Assembly (NCBI GenBank): GCA_036244855.1
Contig: BQKZ01000541.1
Location: 46,826 to 59,012, forward strand
Direction of reading: 5' to 3'
From: Temnopleurus reevesii
Lineage: Eukaryota > Echinodermata > Echinoidea > Temnopleuroida > Temnopleuridae
DNA length: 12,187 nt
Shown: one piece after another, positions 9,301 through 12,187 of the stretch
Numbering within the stretch: the first letter of the stretch is position 1
Layout: every line of letters begins with the position of its first letter
Made by a program: the position numbers and the translations under genes
Notes under the pieces: model-generated
The model's database searches: none
Told to the model about the DNA's origin: nothing
The model's input: the letters and a program-made list of their open reading frames with translations, nothing else

Positions 9301-10751
9301 ACTTGTGTACTCATTGCTTCTCTTTCAACATCGCCCAAGCATATTTACCTGGTAGCCACTATCTCATGGAACTTGCACCACGCCTGCGTGCCGAGCTCCA
9401 CGTGAAATCGTTTCTTCAGCTCCGGTATGACGAGACCCCCTCGGTGCGTGGATGACGTGTGGCTATGCCACTCAAGAATCTCCTTGTCGCTAAGGTGATC
9501 TTGGGTTGACCTCAACTTTGACCTGAGGTCAACGAGTGCTTGATTCCAACCATCCTGTATGGTAAAGGTTAAAATGTAAATTTAGCAAATAAATAATCTG
9601 ATGCAGTGAAAGGGACTAAAATGACTGAAATCAGATACACTGCCAGTCAGAATAATAATAATAGGTCCATTTATATAGCGCAATCTCTATATGCATATAT
9701 ACTCTACTAGGTACCATATTATTAACCTGGCTATAACTGCCGAGCAAGCCAGTTAGGCGCTCAAGCATTCCAAGGAATAAATTCCTGCCAGCTACCCATT
9801 TTTCACCTGGGTAGAGTGCAGCACAATGTGGATAAATTTCTTGCTGAAGGAAATTGACGCCATGGATGGGATTCGAACCTACGACCCTCTGGTTGAAAGG
9901 CGAGAGTCACGACCACTACACCACGGCACCTCCTGTGCTACCTGTTACCACTATAGAAATTCAGAACAACTGACTGATCCCATTGTCCAGAGATTGATGT
10001 GGATAACAGGTAAATTTCGTATCACATATTATCCAAAATATTTCCTTGGCAAACAAAAATCACAACAAAATTATGTGGAAGGTAACTTTAACCACAATCA
10101 ACATCTTAAAATGAAGTGGTATTATAAGTTGCCCTTTTCTATATATGAGAAAGTGTGACTTTCTACAAAAAAGTTTAAACACAAGTCTGTAAACTAAACA
10201 GATCTGGGGTCCAATTCATAATAATTAGTCAGTGCGACAAGAGCAGATTTTCCGACAGTTGCTATAACAACAGTCAGCGGCAATGGTTTGAACCCAATCA
10301 GAATCAAAGATTTCACTGGATTTATCGCCGCTGATCGCTGACTAATTTTGTTGCTGACAAAGTTTCATGAAATGGCCGCCAGGACTTTGGATAAATCAGG
10401 AACTCATATTTAGGACTTGTGTTTAACTTTTCTGTGTTGCCAGCCTTAAAATACAATGTTTTATGCAAGAGGACCCAGAAGTGTATATACCTGCAATGTT
10501 GATTCTGGAGCTGTAAACATCTCCTCACGAGGGGGCAGCCTCCATGGATCATCCGCCATTTGGAAAGTGAAAGACTTGTTGAAAAGTGCATCGACCTCAA
10601 TCTGCTCTGGGCTTGATCTCTGCTGGTGACCCCTGCCTCGGTTACCACGGTGATACCACCCCTGGCCATGCCTATTCTGATGTTGCGTCGGAGTATGATG
10701 GCCTCTGTGCCCTGATCGATGTGGACTTTTGACTTTATTGGCATCAGACAT
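167..10751 (-). CDS. CMTR2: CMTR2, cap-specific mRNA 2'-O-methyltransferase 2; 12 coding exons, 3' end outside window
   Basis: The enzyme transfers a methyl group from S-adenosylmethionine to the ribose 2'-OH of the second transcribed nucleotide of capped RNA, giving cap2. Twelve exons join in frame, with all introns GT..AG: 10751-10491, 9554-9349, 8758-8428, 7920-7723, 7319-7199, 6691-6426, 5572-5416, 4580-3451, 2992-2852, 2215-1956, 1011-876 and 352-167. They sum to 1131 codons without a stop. The human protein, as I recall it, is about 770 residues. Layout: basic disordered N-terminus (1-50); RrmJ/FtsJ-type methyltransferase (about 130-375) with K148 in AWCKFHEI, CEAPGAF at 175-181, DNTGD at 238-242, D270 in VTADGS and K310 in LIKMF; linking helical region (374-513); low-complexity insertion (515-890); then a C-terminal non-catalytic methyltransferase-like domain (891 onward). 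The final roughly 60-80 residues must lie left of position 1. Identity rests on remembered family motifs. The exon model is inference and could miss alternative exons. Confidence 0.93.
487..569 (-). repeat. Decayed partial copy of CMTR2 exon 11 in intron 11
   Basis: Bases 505-569 align without gaps to 882-946 of exon 11, with about 48 of 65 identical by my count. The similarity resumes after a short insertion at the donor-side sequence 'accttcat' (487-494). In gene direction the reading frame shows MKIEQRFISACFRA, like exon 11's LKIKQDFISVCLLA, but two stops interrupt it and the donor is weak (gttcta). It is a pseudo-exon, not likely to be translated. Confidence 0.75.
680..804. repeat. Short foldback (MITE-like) element
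   Basis: Two arms of about 40 bp are inverted relative to each other. The left arm runs 'aatagctagatgcacacaaa' then 'agaaatttcctccccttttat'. The reverse complement of the right arm runs 'aatagcttcatgaacacaaa' then 'agaaaatagcctccctttta'. A loop of about 40 bp separates them. The whole is about 125 bp in CMTR2 intron 11. No target duplication is obvious and no coding is seen. Confidence 0.65.
876..1011 (-). CDS. CMTR2: CMTR2 exon 11 (split Arg1024, residues 1025-1069)
   Basis: The acceptor is 'ttttactctacaatag' and the donor gtatgc; the phase-2 entry completes Arg1024 and the exit is phase 0. It encodes NGDERRFKSLFIKLLPLKTS, resembling human HDGDPTYQRLFLDCLLHSL, followed by a charged linker and QDFISVCLLAMK. 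Frame and splice signals support it more than identity does. Confidence 0.85.
1211..1570 (+). mobile_element. 360-bp terminal-inverted-repeat element with THAP-like remnant
   Basis: The left end GTCATGAT..GGACTTCCGGTT (1211-1235) matches the reverse complement of the right end (1546-1570) at 22 of 25 positions. The interior is more CpG- and GC-rich than the surrounding intron. No convincing target-site duplication flanks it. Its internal segment 1412-1484 resembles a THAP-domain first exon, as found in P-element-type transposases and THAP genes, so it may be a shortened non-autonomous derivative of such an element. It is too short to encode a transposase. Confidence 0.6.
1412..1484 (+). pseudogene. 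THAP-domain-like first-exon remnant
   Basis: The frame from ATG at 1412 begins MPNTCVCDY, then has two in-frame stops, then RNKACSLAIP before a donor-like CAG/gtaaaa at 1485. THAP domains typically begin MPxxCxxxGCxNR and reach a short hydrophobic-Pro motif (such as FHRFP) near where the first intron falls. The start, the first cysteines, the N-[KR] spacing and the donor position agree, but the stops make it non-coding. It lies inside the inverted-repeat element. The THAP assignment is inference from a short match. Confidence 0.45.
1956..2215 (-). CDS. CMTR2: CMTR2 exon 10 (residues 938-1023 plus split Arg1024)
   Basis: The acceptor is 'tcatttgaacag' and the donor gtaaga; the entry is phase 0 and the exit phase 2. 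It encodes VLQSSGHYVKGRRSSDLSPQ, then RTFSAQEEWYCYGLESEEV and HRAVIVGSKL. This is a weakly conserved part of the C-terminal domain; human has a comparable HVFSEELIFSELCSL followed by IKCLLVGFSTL. The frame meets a TAA across the donor (AGG TAA), so intron retention would stop translation at once. Two further copies of the 5' part of this exon lie upstream in intron 9. Confidence 0.85.
2216..2851. other. CMTR2 intron 9
   Basis: The 636-bp intron contains the two decayed exon 10 copies (2225-2477). The stretch 2480-2850 is AT-rich with nothing recognised. Confidence 0.8.
2225..2477 (-). repeat. Two extra decayed copies of the exon 10 acceptor region in intron 9
   Basis: In gene direction the motif of acceptor, 'TTCTTCAA', 'CCAGTGGCCAC', 'TGTCAAAGGTC' appears three times. 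The authentic exon 10 start is at 2215; the others start near 2327 and 2468 (offsets 112 and 141 bp). The copy near 2327 reads VLQQSSVHDVKGH and then loses about 20-25 bp relative to exon 10. The copy near 2468 reads ILHQSSGHNVKGH but reaches TGA where exon 10 has DLSP. No good donor follows either copy, so both look like non-functional partial duplicates. Each still has an AG preceded by a short pyrimidine run. Confidence 0.85.
2852..2992 (-). CDS. CMTR2: CMTR2 exon 9 (residues 891-937)
   Basis: The acceptor is 'ttcttttccctag' and the donor gtaatg; both ends are phase 0. It encodes LGCWKIVKGKPLRVVFMSSF and CQMQVLDKW, clearly matching human [25 protein letters not shown], which opens the C-terminal domain. 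This match on the far side of exon 8 shows that the large low-complexity exon belongs to the same protein. Confidence 0.93.
2993..3450. other. CMTR2 intron 8
   Basis: The 458-bp AT-rich intron has donor gtgagt and acceptor ttccctag on the minus strand. I see no repeat, exon copy or RNA gene in it. The open frame running leftward from exon 8 into it is chance read-through. Confidence 0.85.
3451..4580 (-). CDS. CMTR2: CMTR2 exon 8 (residues 515-890), large low-complexity insertion
   Basis: The acceptor is 'ttctcttttctaatag' and the donor gtgagt, both strong. The phase-1 entry completes Lys514 and the exit is phase 0. Its 376 codons are rich in Ser, Gly, Asp, Glu and His with little hydrophobic content, starting GSSPKKMRSSG and ending SRVEIPW, and it is probably disordered. 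Residues 589-785 hold five degenerate repeats of 41-44 residues. The vertebrate protein has only a short linker here as I recall it. Flanking exons on both sides align to CMTR2 and the frame is open throughout, so the exon is real. A smaller spliced form that skips it is not possible without a frameshift, since 1130 is not a multiple of three. Confidence 0.87.
3769..4356 (-). repeat. Five degenerate 41-44-residue coding repeats in CMTR2 exon 8
   Basis: Repeats start near residues 589, 631, 675, 716 and 760, marked by GESAAESCEY, DDSMMETSEYQHG, DKSVIEKLEYQHG, DDSQTLAYESEHG and GESAMETCNHEQ. Three share HG followed by Ser-rich sequence, then SSLQRR or SSSQRN. At DNA level 'ccatgttggtact' recurs at 4061 and 4193, exactly 132 bp (44 codons) apart, and a diverged form lies at 3938, 123 bp away. 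The array therefore grew by in-frame tandem duplication and has since drifted. Confidence 0.85.
4581..5415. other. CMTR2 intron 7
   Basis: The 835-bp intron carries exon 7 copy B at 5105-5216, plus duplicated flanking intron sequence on either side of it. The part 4581-5000 is AT-rich and shows nothing beyond the exon 8 acceptor tract. Confidence 0.8.
5105..5216 (-). repeat. Partial tandem copy (copy B) of CMTR2 exon 7; candidate alternative exon
   Basis: The copy lies 311 bp from copy A. An 83-bp core, starting GAGGATGGACATC, is identical to exon 7. Beyond it are two substitutions before the donor, both synonymous (GGT/GGA and CGG/AGG), and the donor gtaagg is intact. The upstream part differs: the frame is closed by a TAG at 5219-5217 that could itself serve as an acceptor ('caatag'), giving a 112-bp exon entered in phase 0 and left in phase 1, the same phases as copy A. 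The pyrimidine tract there is poor. The duplication continues into the following intron with visible divergence. It is either a weak mutually exclusive exon or a non-functional duplicate kept similar by gene conversion. Confidence 0.85.
5416..5572 (-). CDS. CMTR2: CMTR2 exon 7, copy A (residues 462-513 plus split Lys514)
   Basis: The acceptor 'ctcttgccctttatgtag' has a good pyrimidine tract, and the donor gtaagt is strong. The entry is phase 0 and the exit phase 1. It encodes TCSMFSKNIWHRLHGS, then HRSWRDRLLAIQRSLLQTG. Human has CSTNTKWFGQRN and then ALSWKDKVAKGYF at the same place and similar spacing; conservation is weak, so the call leans on frame and position. The 3' two-thirds of the exon is repeated 311 bp downstream in the gene (5105-5216). 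Confidence 0.82.
5573..6425. other. CMTR2 intron 6
   Basis: The 853-bp intron has no convincing exon. Around 6045-6090 'ccccttcag' recurs twice within 20 bp. At 6218-6310 a T/A-rich block ('cagttcagtttagtttattt') resembles the tail of an interspersed repeat, but I cannot assign it. Confidence 0.7.
6426..6691 (-). CDS. CMTR2: CMTR2 exon 6 (residues 374-461)
   Basis: The acceptor is 'ctcttgcag' and the donor gtatga; the phase-1 entry completes Gly373 and the exit is phase 0. It encodes a helical, moderately conserved segment after the catalytic domain: PHSFVTQLEKCSQKFTSYQI and AAIEENLSLY resemble human [20 protein letters not shown] and ETISENIRLF. It ends in basic residues, RAARKHQKLMPNYGSK. 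The open frame continues both ways into introns, but the splice borders cut it cleanly. Confidence 0.92.
6692..7198. other. CMTR2 intron 5
   Basis: The 507-bp intron is filled mostly by the GAT/GGT trinucleotide array. The splice borders gtaaga and ctcttgcag are intact on the minus strand. Confidence 0.85.
6750..7078. repeat. Compound GAT/GGT trinucleotide microsatellite
   Basis: About 330 bp are dominated by GAT (plus strand) with variants GGT, AAT and GAC. A pure GGT block occupies about 6904-6942, followed by an almost pure GAT block to about 6969. The pre-mRNA carries the complement (ATC and ACC). Long open frames in all phases here (poly-Asp, poly-Gly, poly-Met, poly-Ile) are products of the trinucleotide period, not genes. 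Confidence 0.95.
7199..7319 (-). CDS. CMTR2: CMTR2 exon 5 (residues 333-372 plus split Gly373)
   Basis: The acceptor is 'atatatcaccag' and the donor gtaaga; the entry is phase 0 and the exit phase 1. It encodes [20 protein letters not shown], the end of the methyltransferase fold, where human has [20 protein letters not shown]. It continues to LLKHFG, equivalent to human MTLNFG. Confidence 0.95.
7320..7722. other. CMTR2 intron 4
   Basis: The 403-bp intron has donor gtatgt and acceptor 'atatatcaccag'. I see no repeat or RNA gene. Short open frames on both strands lack homology and cross the exon 4 border. Confidence 0.8.
7723..7920 (-). CDS. CMTR2: CMTR2 exon 4 (residues 267-332), catalytic Asp and second catalytic Lys
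   Basis: The acceptor is 'cctatatctcag' and the donor gtatgt; both ends are phase 0. It begins VTADGSVNCQ, with catalytic D270 in VTADGS, and includes GGAFLIKMFTMY, where K310 is the second catalytic lysine. The 40-residue gap between Asp and Lys equals the gap I count in human CMTR2. It ends LMYLLNCSFEE, matching human LMYLLNCCFDQ. Confidence 0.96.
7921..8427. other. CMTR2 intron 3
   Basis: The 507-bp AT-rich intron has a locally repetitive stretch at about 8325-8395 where 'tttccatga', 'attccatgac' and 'ttttccat' recur. It looks like part of a simple interspersed repeat that I cannot name. Otherwise nothing. Confidence 0.75.
8428..8758 (-). CDS. CMTR2: CMTR2 exon 3 (residues 157-266), SAM-binding core
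   Basis: The acceptor is 'tactttttcag' and the donor gtaagt; the phase-2 entry completes Arg156 and the exit is phase 0. It encodes the SAM-binding region: SLHICEAPGAFISSLNHY at 171-188 matches the family's HLCEAPGAFIASLNHY almost exactly, followed by SLNPHCE, IVDDRLI and WYFGEDNTGD. This is the most conserved exon and the basis of the gene identification. Confidence 0.96.
8759..9348. other. CMTR2 intron 2
   Basis: The 590-bp intron contains a degraded SINE at about 8991-9280. The remainder shows only the splice sites and a purine-rich run near the acceptor (8776-8815). Confidence 0.8.
8991..9280 (-). mobile_element. Degraded tRNA-derived SINE copy 1
   Basis: It shares long blocks with the better copy at 9651-9930: 'gtgcagcacaatgtggataa', 'tttcctgctgaaggaaatta', 'aaggaataaatattcctgcc' and 'ctctgattgaaagg'. 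The tail end is (TAA)n at about 8994-9011 on the plus strand, so the element is in the same orientation as CMTR2. The tRNA-like head is still alignable to about 9280 but its box B is lost ('gcttcaacc'). It is inactive. Confidence 0.85.
9349..9554 (-). CDS. CMTR2: CMTR2 exon 2 (residues 88-155 plus split Arg156)
   Basis: The exon is entered in phase 0 after acceptor 'accatacag' and leaves in phase 2 at donor gtaaat. It encodes the first part of the methyltransferase domain, with LSDKEILEWHSHT and the strongly conserved GTQAWCKFHEI. K148 in AWCKFHEI corresponds to the first catalytic lysine of the Lys-Asp-Lys set (human K117 by my count). The DNA of this exon also holds a perfect 10-bp inverted repeat at 9505-9533. 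Confidence 0.93.
9651..9930 (-). mobile_element. tRNA-derived SINE copy 2, near full length
   Basis: On the minus strand it begins with a tRNA-like head (9930 to about 9857). It has a box A-like TGGTGTAGTGGTCG and a perfect box B GGTTCGAATCC (9879-9869). The body carries a hairpin-like 'aaatttcttgctgaaggaaa', and the 3' end reads 'GCGCTATATAAATGGACC' before a (TAT)n tail. Such elements are transcribed by RNA polymerase III and copied by a LINE partner. Similar 3' ends with TTA tails are, as I recall, abundant in echinoderm genomes. No clean target duplication is seen. Confidence 0.88.
10206..10376. mobile_element. Probable MITE with imperfect inverted ends
   Basis: The left end 'ggtccaattcataataatta' followed by 'gtcag' resembles the reverse complement of the right end, 'ggccatttcatgaaactttg' followed by 'tcag'. 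Inside, 'gtcagcggcaatgg' and 'atcgccgctgatcgctgac' form further partial inverted repeats. It is about 170 bp, non-coding, in CMTR2 intron 1. No target duplication was confirmed. Confidence 0.45.
10491..10751 (-). CDS. CMTR2: CMTR2 exon 1 (residues 1-87), start codon exon
   Basis: The ATG at 10751-10749 opens MSDANKVKSP and the exon ends in STLQ before donor gtatat, phase 0. Residues 11-46 are rich in His, Arg, Gly and Gln with RGNRGRG-like patches, probably disordered and perhaps RNA-binding. The vertebrate protein lacks this stretch as I recall it. From about residue 52 the family's N-terminal helix begins, with IEVDALFNKSF and WRLPPREEMF echoing human ILADIFELFAKNF and WQLPDPSEIF. Eleven bases upstream of the ATG, 'caatttcacag' ending at 10763 looks like a splice acceptor, so the 5' leader is probably split and a non-coding exon lies further right. 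No in-frame upstream ATG competes. Confidence 0.9.
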
Positions 10752-11734
10752 GATCTTCGCGACTGTGAAATTGAAAGATAATTTCTGTGAAACTGGGATA
10801 GATAAAAGACAAAAATAGCGATTTTCCATGGATAAATTTGCATTTTATTTGATTAAATATTTCAACTTCAAAGTTCAAACCATAAAATCTTTGCATCAAT
10901 CATTGTTTGCAGGACTGAATTTGATCCAGAACACTCCCGCAGTCCAGGGCCCAACTGCCCCCTAACACTTAGTAACAGATCACCTATCCATTGCTCCAAT
11001 TCCTAAAACGACAAAAGGCCTAAATTGGTAATCATCATGATCAAGCTGCATCTAACTCAACCCCCACCCCCAATCTAGGCCTACTTTTCATCTCGACCTA
11101 CCTGGAACAATTTAGGGCTCTAAAATAAAACCCAGGATTTCCAGTCAAGGAATTGCATGAATGAAAGTTACCTAAACAGTAAACAAACAAACACACACGA
11201 AAAAAAACGTCTAATTATATTAAACTTTTCGGAAACAAAGGCAAAAACAGATACCCAATCCACACACACACAGCAAACAAGTTCTTTCGACCAGGGAGTT
11301 GTGAGTTTAAATTCCCAACTCCCTGTTTCGACTTTCCCAAAATTAACAACTTAAACAAGATTAGAATAGATATCAAGACTGGTTTACGTTTATTACCTAC
11401 CTAAATTCACTCACTATCAGTTCAGTTACTTCTGGCTACTCTAGAAAGCAGTGAAAATTCTGTGCAGTCGACAATAGATGGGCTTACTCAAATTAGTCCA
11501 AAGATTGTTGGCAAAAATAAAATGAAAAAGCAGGTTAGTGGGTAGGGGATTTCCCTTTATTCACGTACACGCAGCTTGTGATAGACGGGTGCATAAACAT
11601 TTCTCAGATACATCAATCTCATTGCTTTGCACGAGCGTATCTCTTGTAAACGCGAGAAGGGAGCGCAATCTGTCCGCGTGCCGTGTGTGTCTAATTTTTT
11701 CTAACATACGGGCATAAAAAATATCTCTAAAACC
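10752..11734. promoter_or_regulatory. Shared 5' region between head-to-head CMTR2 and EIF3M
   Basis: The two start codons face away from each other with 983 bp between them. The right part (about 11560-11700) is relatively CpG-rich ('cacgtacacgcag', 'gcacgagcgtat', 'aaacgcgagaaggg', 'ctgtccgcgtgccgtg') and is the likely EIF3M promoter. A possible CMTR2 5'-leader acceptor ends at 10763, which would put the CMTR2 transcription start further right and bring the two promoters closer. I saw no clear TATA box placed for either gene. A palindrome at 11293-11324 and a (CA) run near 11262 lie between. The ORFs here are not credible. Confidence 0.55.
11293..11324. repeat. 32-bp imperfect palindrome
   Basis: AGGGAGTTG..TTTAAA..CAACTCCCT reads the same on both strands at 28 of 32 positions, centred on TTTAAA. 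It lies in the CMTR2/EIF3M intergenic region. It could be a small foldback or a regulatory palindrome; nothing distinguishes these. Confidence 0.7.
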
Positions 11735-11776
11735 ATGAGTTTACCAGCTTTTATTAATATTCCAGAAGCCGAGCAG
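11735..11776 (+). CDS. EIF3M: EIF3M first coding exon, translation initiation factor 3 subunit m (partial)
   Basis: ATG at 11735 opens MSLPAFINIPEAEQ, followed directly by donor gtaatt, phase 0. Human eIF3m begins, as I recall, MSVPAFIDISEEDQ, so 9 of 14 residues match at the same positions. eIF3m is a PCI-domain subunit of the eIF3 complex, which recruits the 40S ribosome in the cytoplasm. The start context aaaaccATGa has A at -3 and -4. No second exon was recognised up to 12187, so intron 1 is longer than 411 bp. The exon is only 14 codons; confidence comes from the match, the strong donor and the promoter-like CpG-containing sequence before it. Confidence 0.8.
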
Positions 11777-12187
11777 GTAATTACTTAACTTTTTTCTATG
11801 AATTTTATAATATATCTTGAATATTTGCTTCAAAATGATCGTAAAATGTGACCTTATTGCGGGGTTCTTAATATCCATCCCCACATATAGAAAAATGTGT
11901 AGGCCTATGTAATAATGTAGACTTCTAGTTCTAACGTAGTCCGAAGGCTCCGGCCTCTTCATTCTGGGGGTGTTACACTTCGCTCCATGACCCCCTCCAT
12001 TTTAGAGTCCGGATACTGCCCTATTGAGCTGTACACAGACGATACAAGGCTACATTTAGCCTTGCAGTATCCTATGGCAAAATCGATCAACGTAAAAAAT
12101 GAGCTCAGCGCACATCTTTAGATTTCACCCAAAATTAAATACAAAAAAATATATATCATCGATTGCACTAGGATCCTACCGATTCTA
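11777..12187. other. EIF3M intron 1 (partial)
   Basis: The sequence after the EIF3M exon 1 donor is AT-rich with no second exon recognised. It contains a nested inverted repeat at 12011-12072. Confidence 0.65.
12011..12072. repeat. Nested inverted repeat / stem-loop
   Basis: Perfect 9-bp arms GGATACTGC (12011-12019) and GCAGTATCC (12064-12072) enclose a second perfect 7-bp hairpin, AAGGCTA-CATT-TAGCCTT (12046-12063), that abuts the right arm. The layout suggests the end of a small inverted-repeat element inside EIF3M intron 1. Confidence 0.7.

Larger units (their letters stand above)
9555..10490. other. CMTR2 intron 1 (after first coding exon)
   Basis: The 936-bp intron contains SINE copy 2 (9651-9930) and a probable MITE (10206-10376). 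The gap between them is AT-rich with no recognised feature. Confidence 0.8.

Noticed and set aside
9857..9930. A functional tRNA gene
   Set aside because: Box A and box B are present, but the acceptor stem pairs poorly and the sequence continues into a SINE body with a repeated tail. It is the SINE head.
9826..10158. Plus-strand 110-residue open frame
   Set aside because: It reads antisense through the SINE and intron 1, with no homology recognised.
10322..10843. 173-residue minus-strand open frame
   Set aside because: It overlaps exon 1 in another frame. The MSDANKV frame has family similarity and a clean donor; this one has neither and runs through the intron and the MITE.
11741..11962. 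Minus-strand 73-residue open frame
   Set aside because: It is antisense to the EIF3M first exon and intron, without homology.

Overview
The window looks like eukaryotic, intron-rich animal DNA. It is most likely from a marine deuterostome, and an echinoderm is my best guess. Reasons: AT-rich introns with GT..AG borders, a tRNA-derived SINE ending in a (TTA)n-type tail after a 'GCGCTATATAAAT' 3' segment, a GGAC-repeat element with a terminal hairpin, frequent TAGGCCTA-like words, and a many-exon CMTR2 (the human coding sequence, as I recall it, is intronless). The taxon call is inference; nothing here is bacterial.

Main gene. Almost the whole window (10751 down to 167, minus strand) is one gene: CMTR2, the cap-specific mRNA 2'-O-methyltransferase that modifies the second transcribed nucleotide (cap1 to cap2). 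I assembled 12 coding exons by matching splice borders, phase and homology. All introns are GT..AG, every junction keeps frame, and the exons total 3393 bp = 1131 codons without a stop. The last exon(s) lie beyond position 1. The catalytic Lys-Asp-Lys residues are present (K148, D270, K310 of the model), as is the SAM-binding segment CEAPGAF. The protein departs from the vertebrate form in two places: a basic Gly/Arg/His-rich N-terminus, and a 1130-bp exon (3451-4580) that inserts about 370 disordered residues with five degenerate 41-44-residue repeats between the catalytic and C-terminal domains.

Second gene. On the plus strand, head-to-head with CMTR2, 11735-11776 is the 14-codon first coding exon of eIF3 subunit m (EIF3M). 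The start codons are about 1 kb apart, so 10752-11734 holds both promoters.

Introns. Intron 12 (1-166): GGAC-repeat element. Intron 11 (353-875): decayed partial copy of exon 11 and a foldback element. Intron 10 (1012-1955): 360-bp terminal-inverted-repeat element carrying what looks like a dead THAP-domain first exon. Intron 9 (2216-2851): two extra decayed copies of the exon 10 acceptor region. Intron 8 (2993-3450): nothing seen. Intron 7 (4581-5415): near-identical partial copy of exon 7. Intron 6 (5573-6425): no gene. Intron 5 (6692-7198): long GAT/GGT trinucleotide array. Introns 4 and 3: little seen. Intron 2 (8759-9348) and intron 1 (9555-10490): one SINE copy each, plus a MITE-like element in intron 1.

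The most notable features are the unusual CMTR2 architecture and the repeated partial duplication of its exons (7, 10 and 11). I found no evidence of a wholly new multi-gene system.
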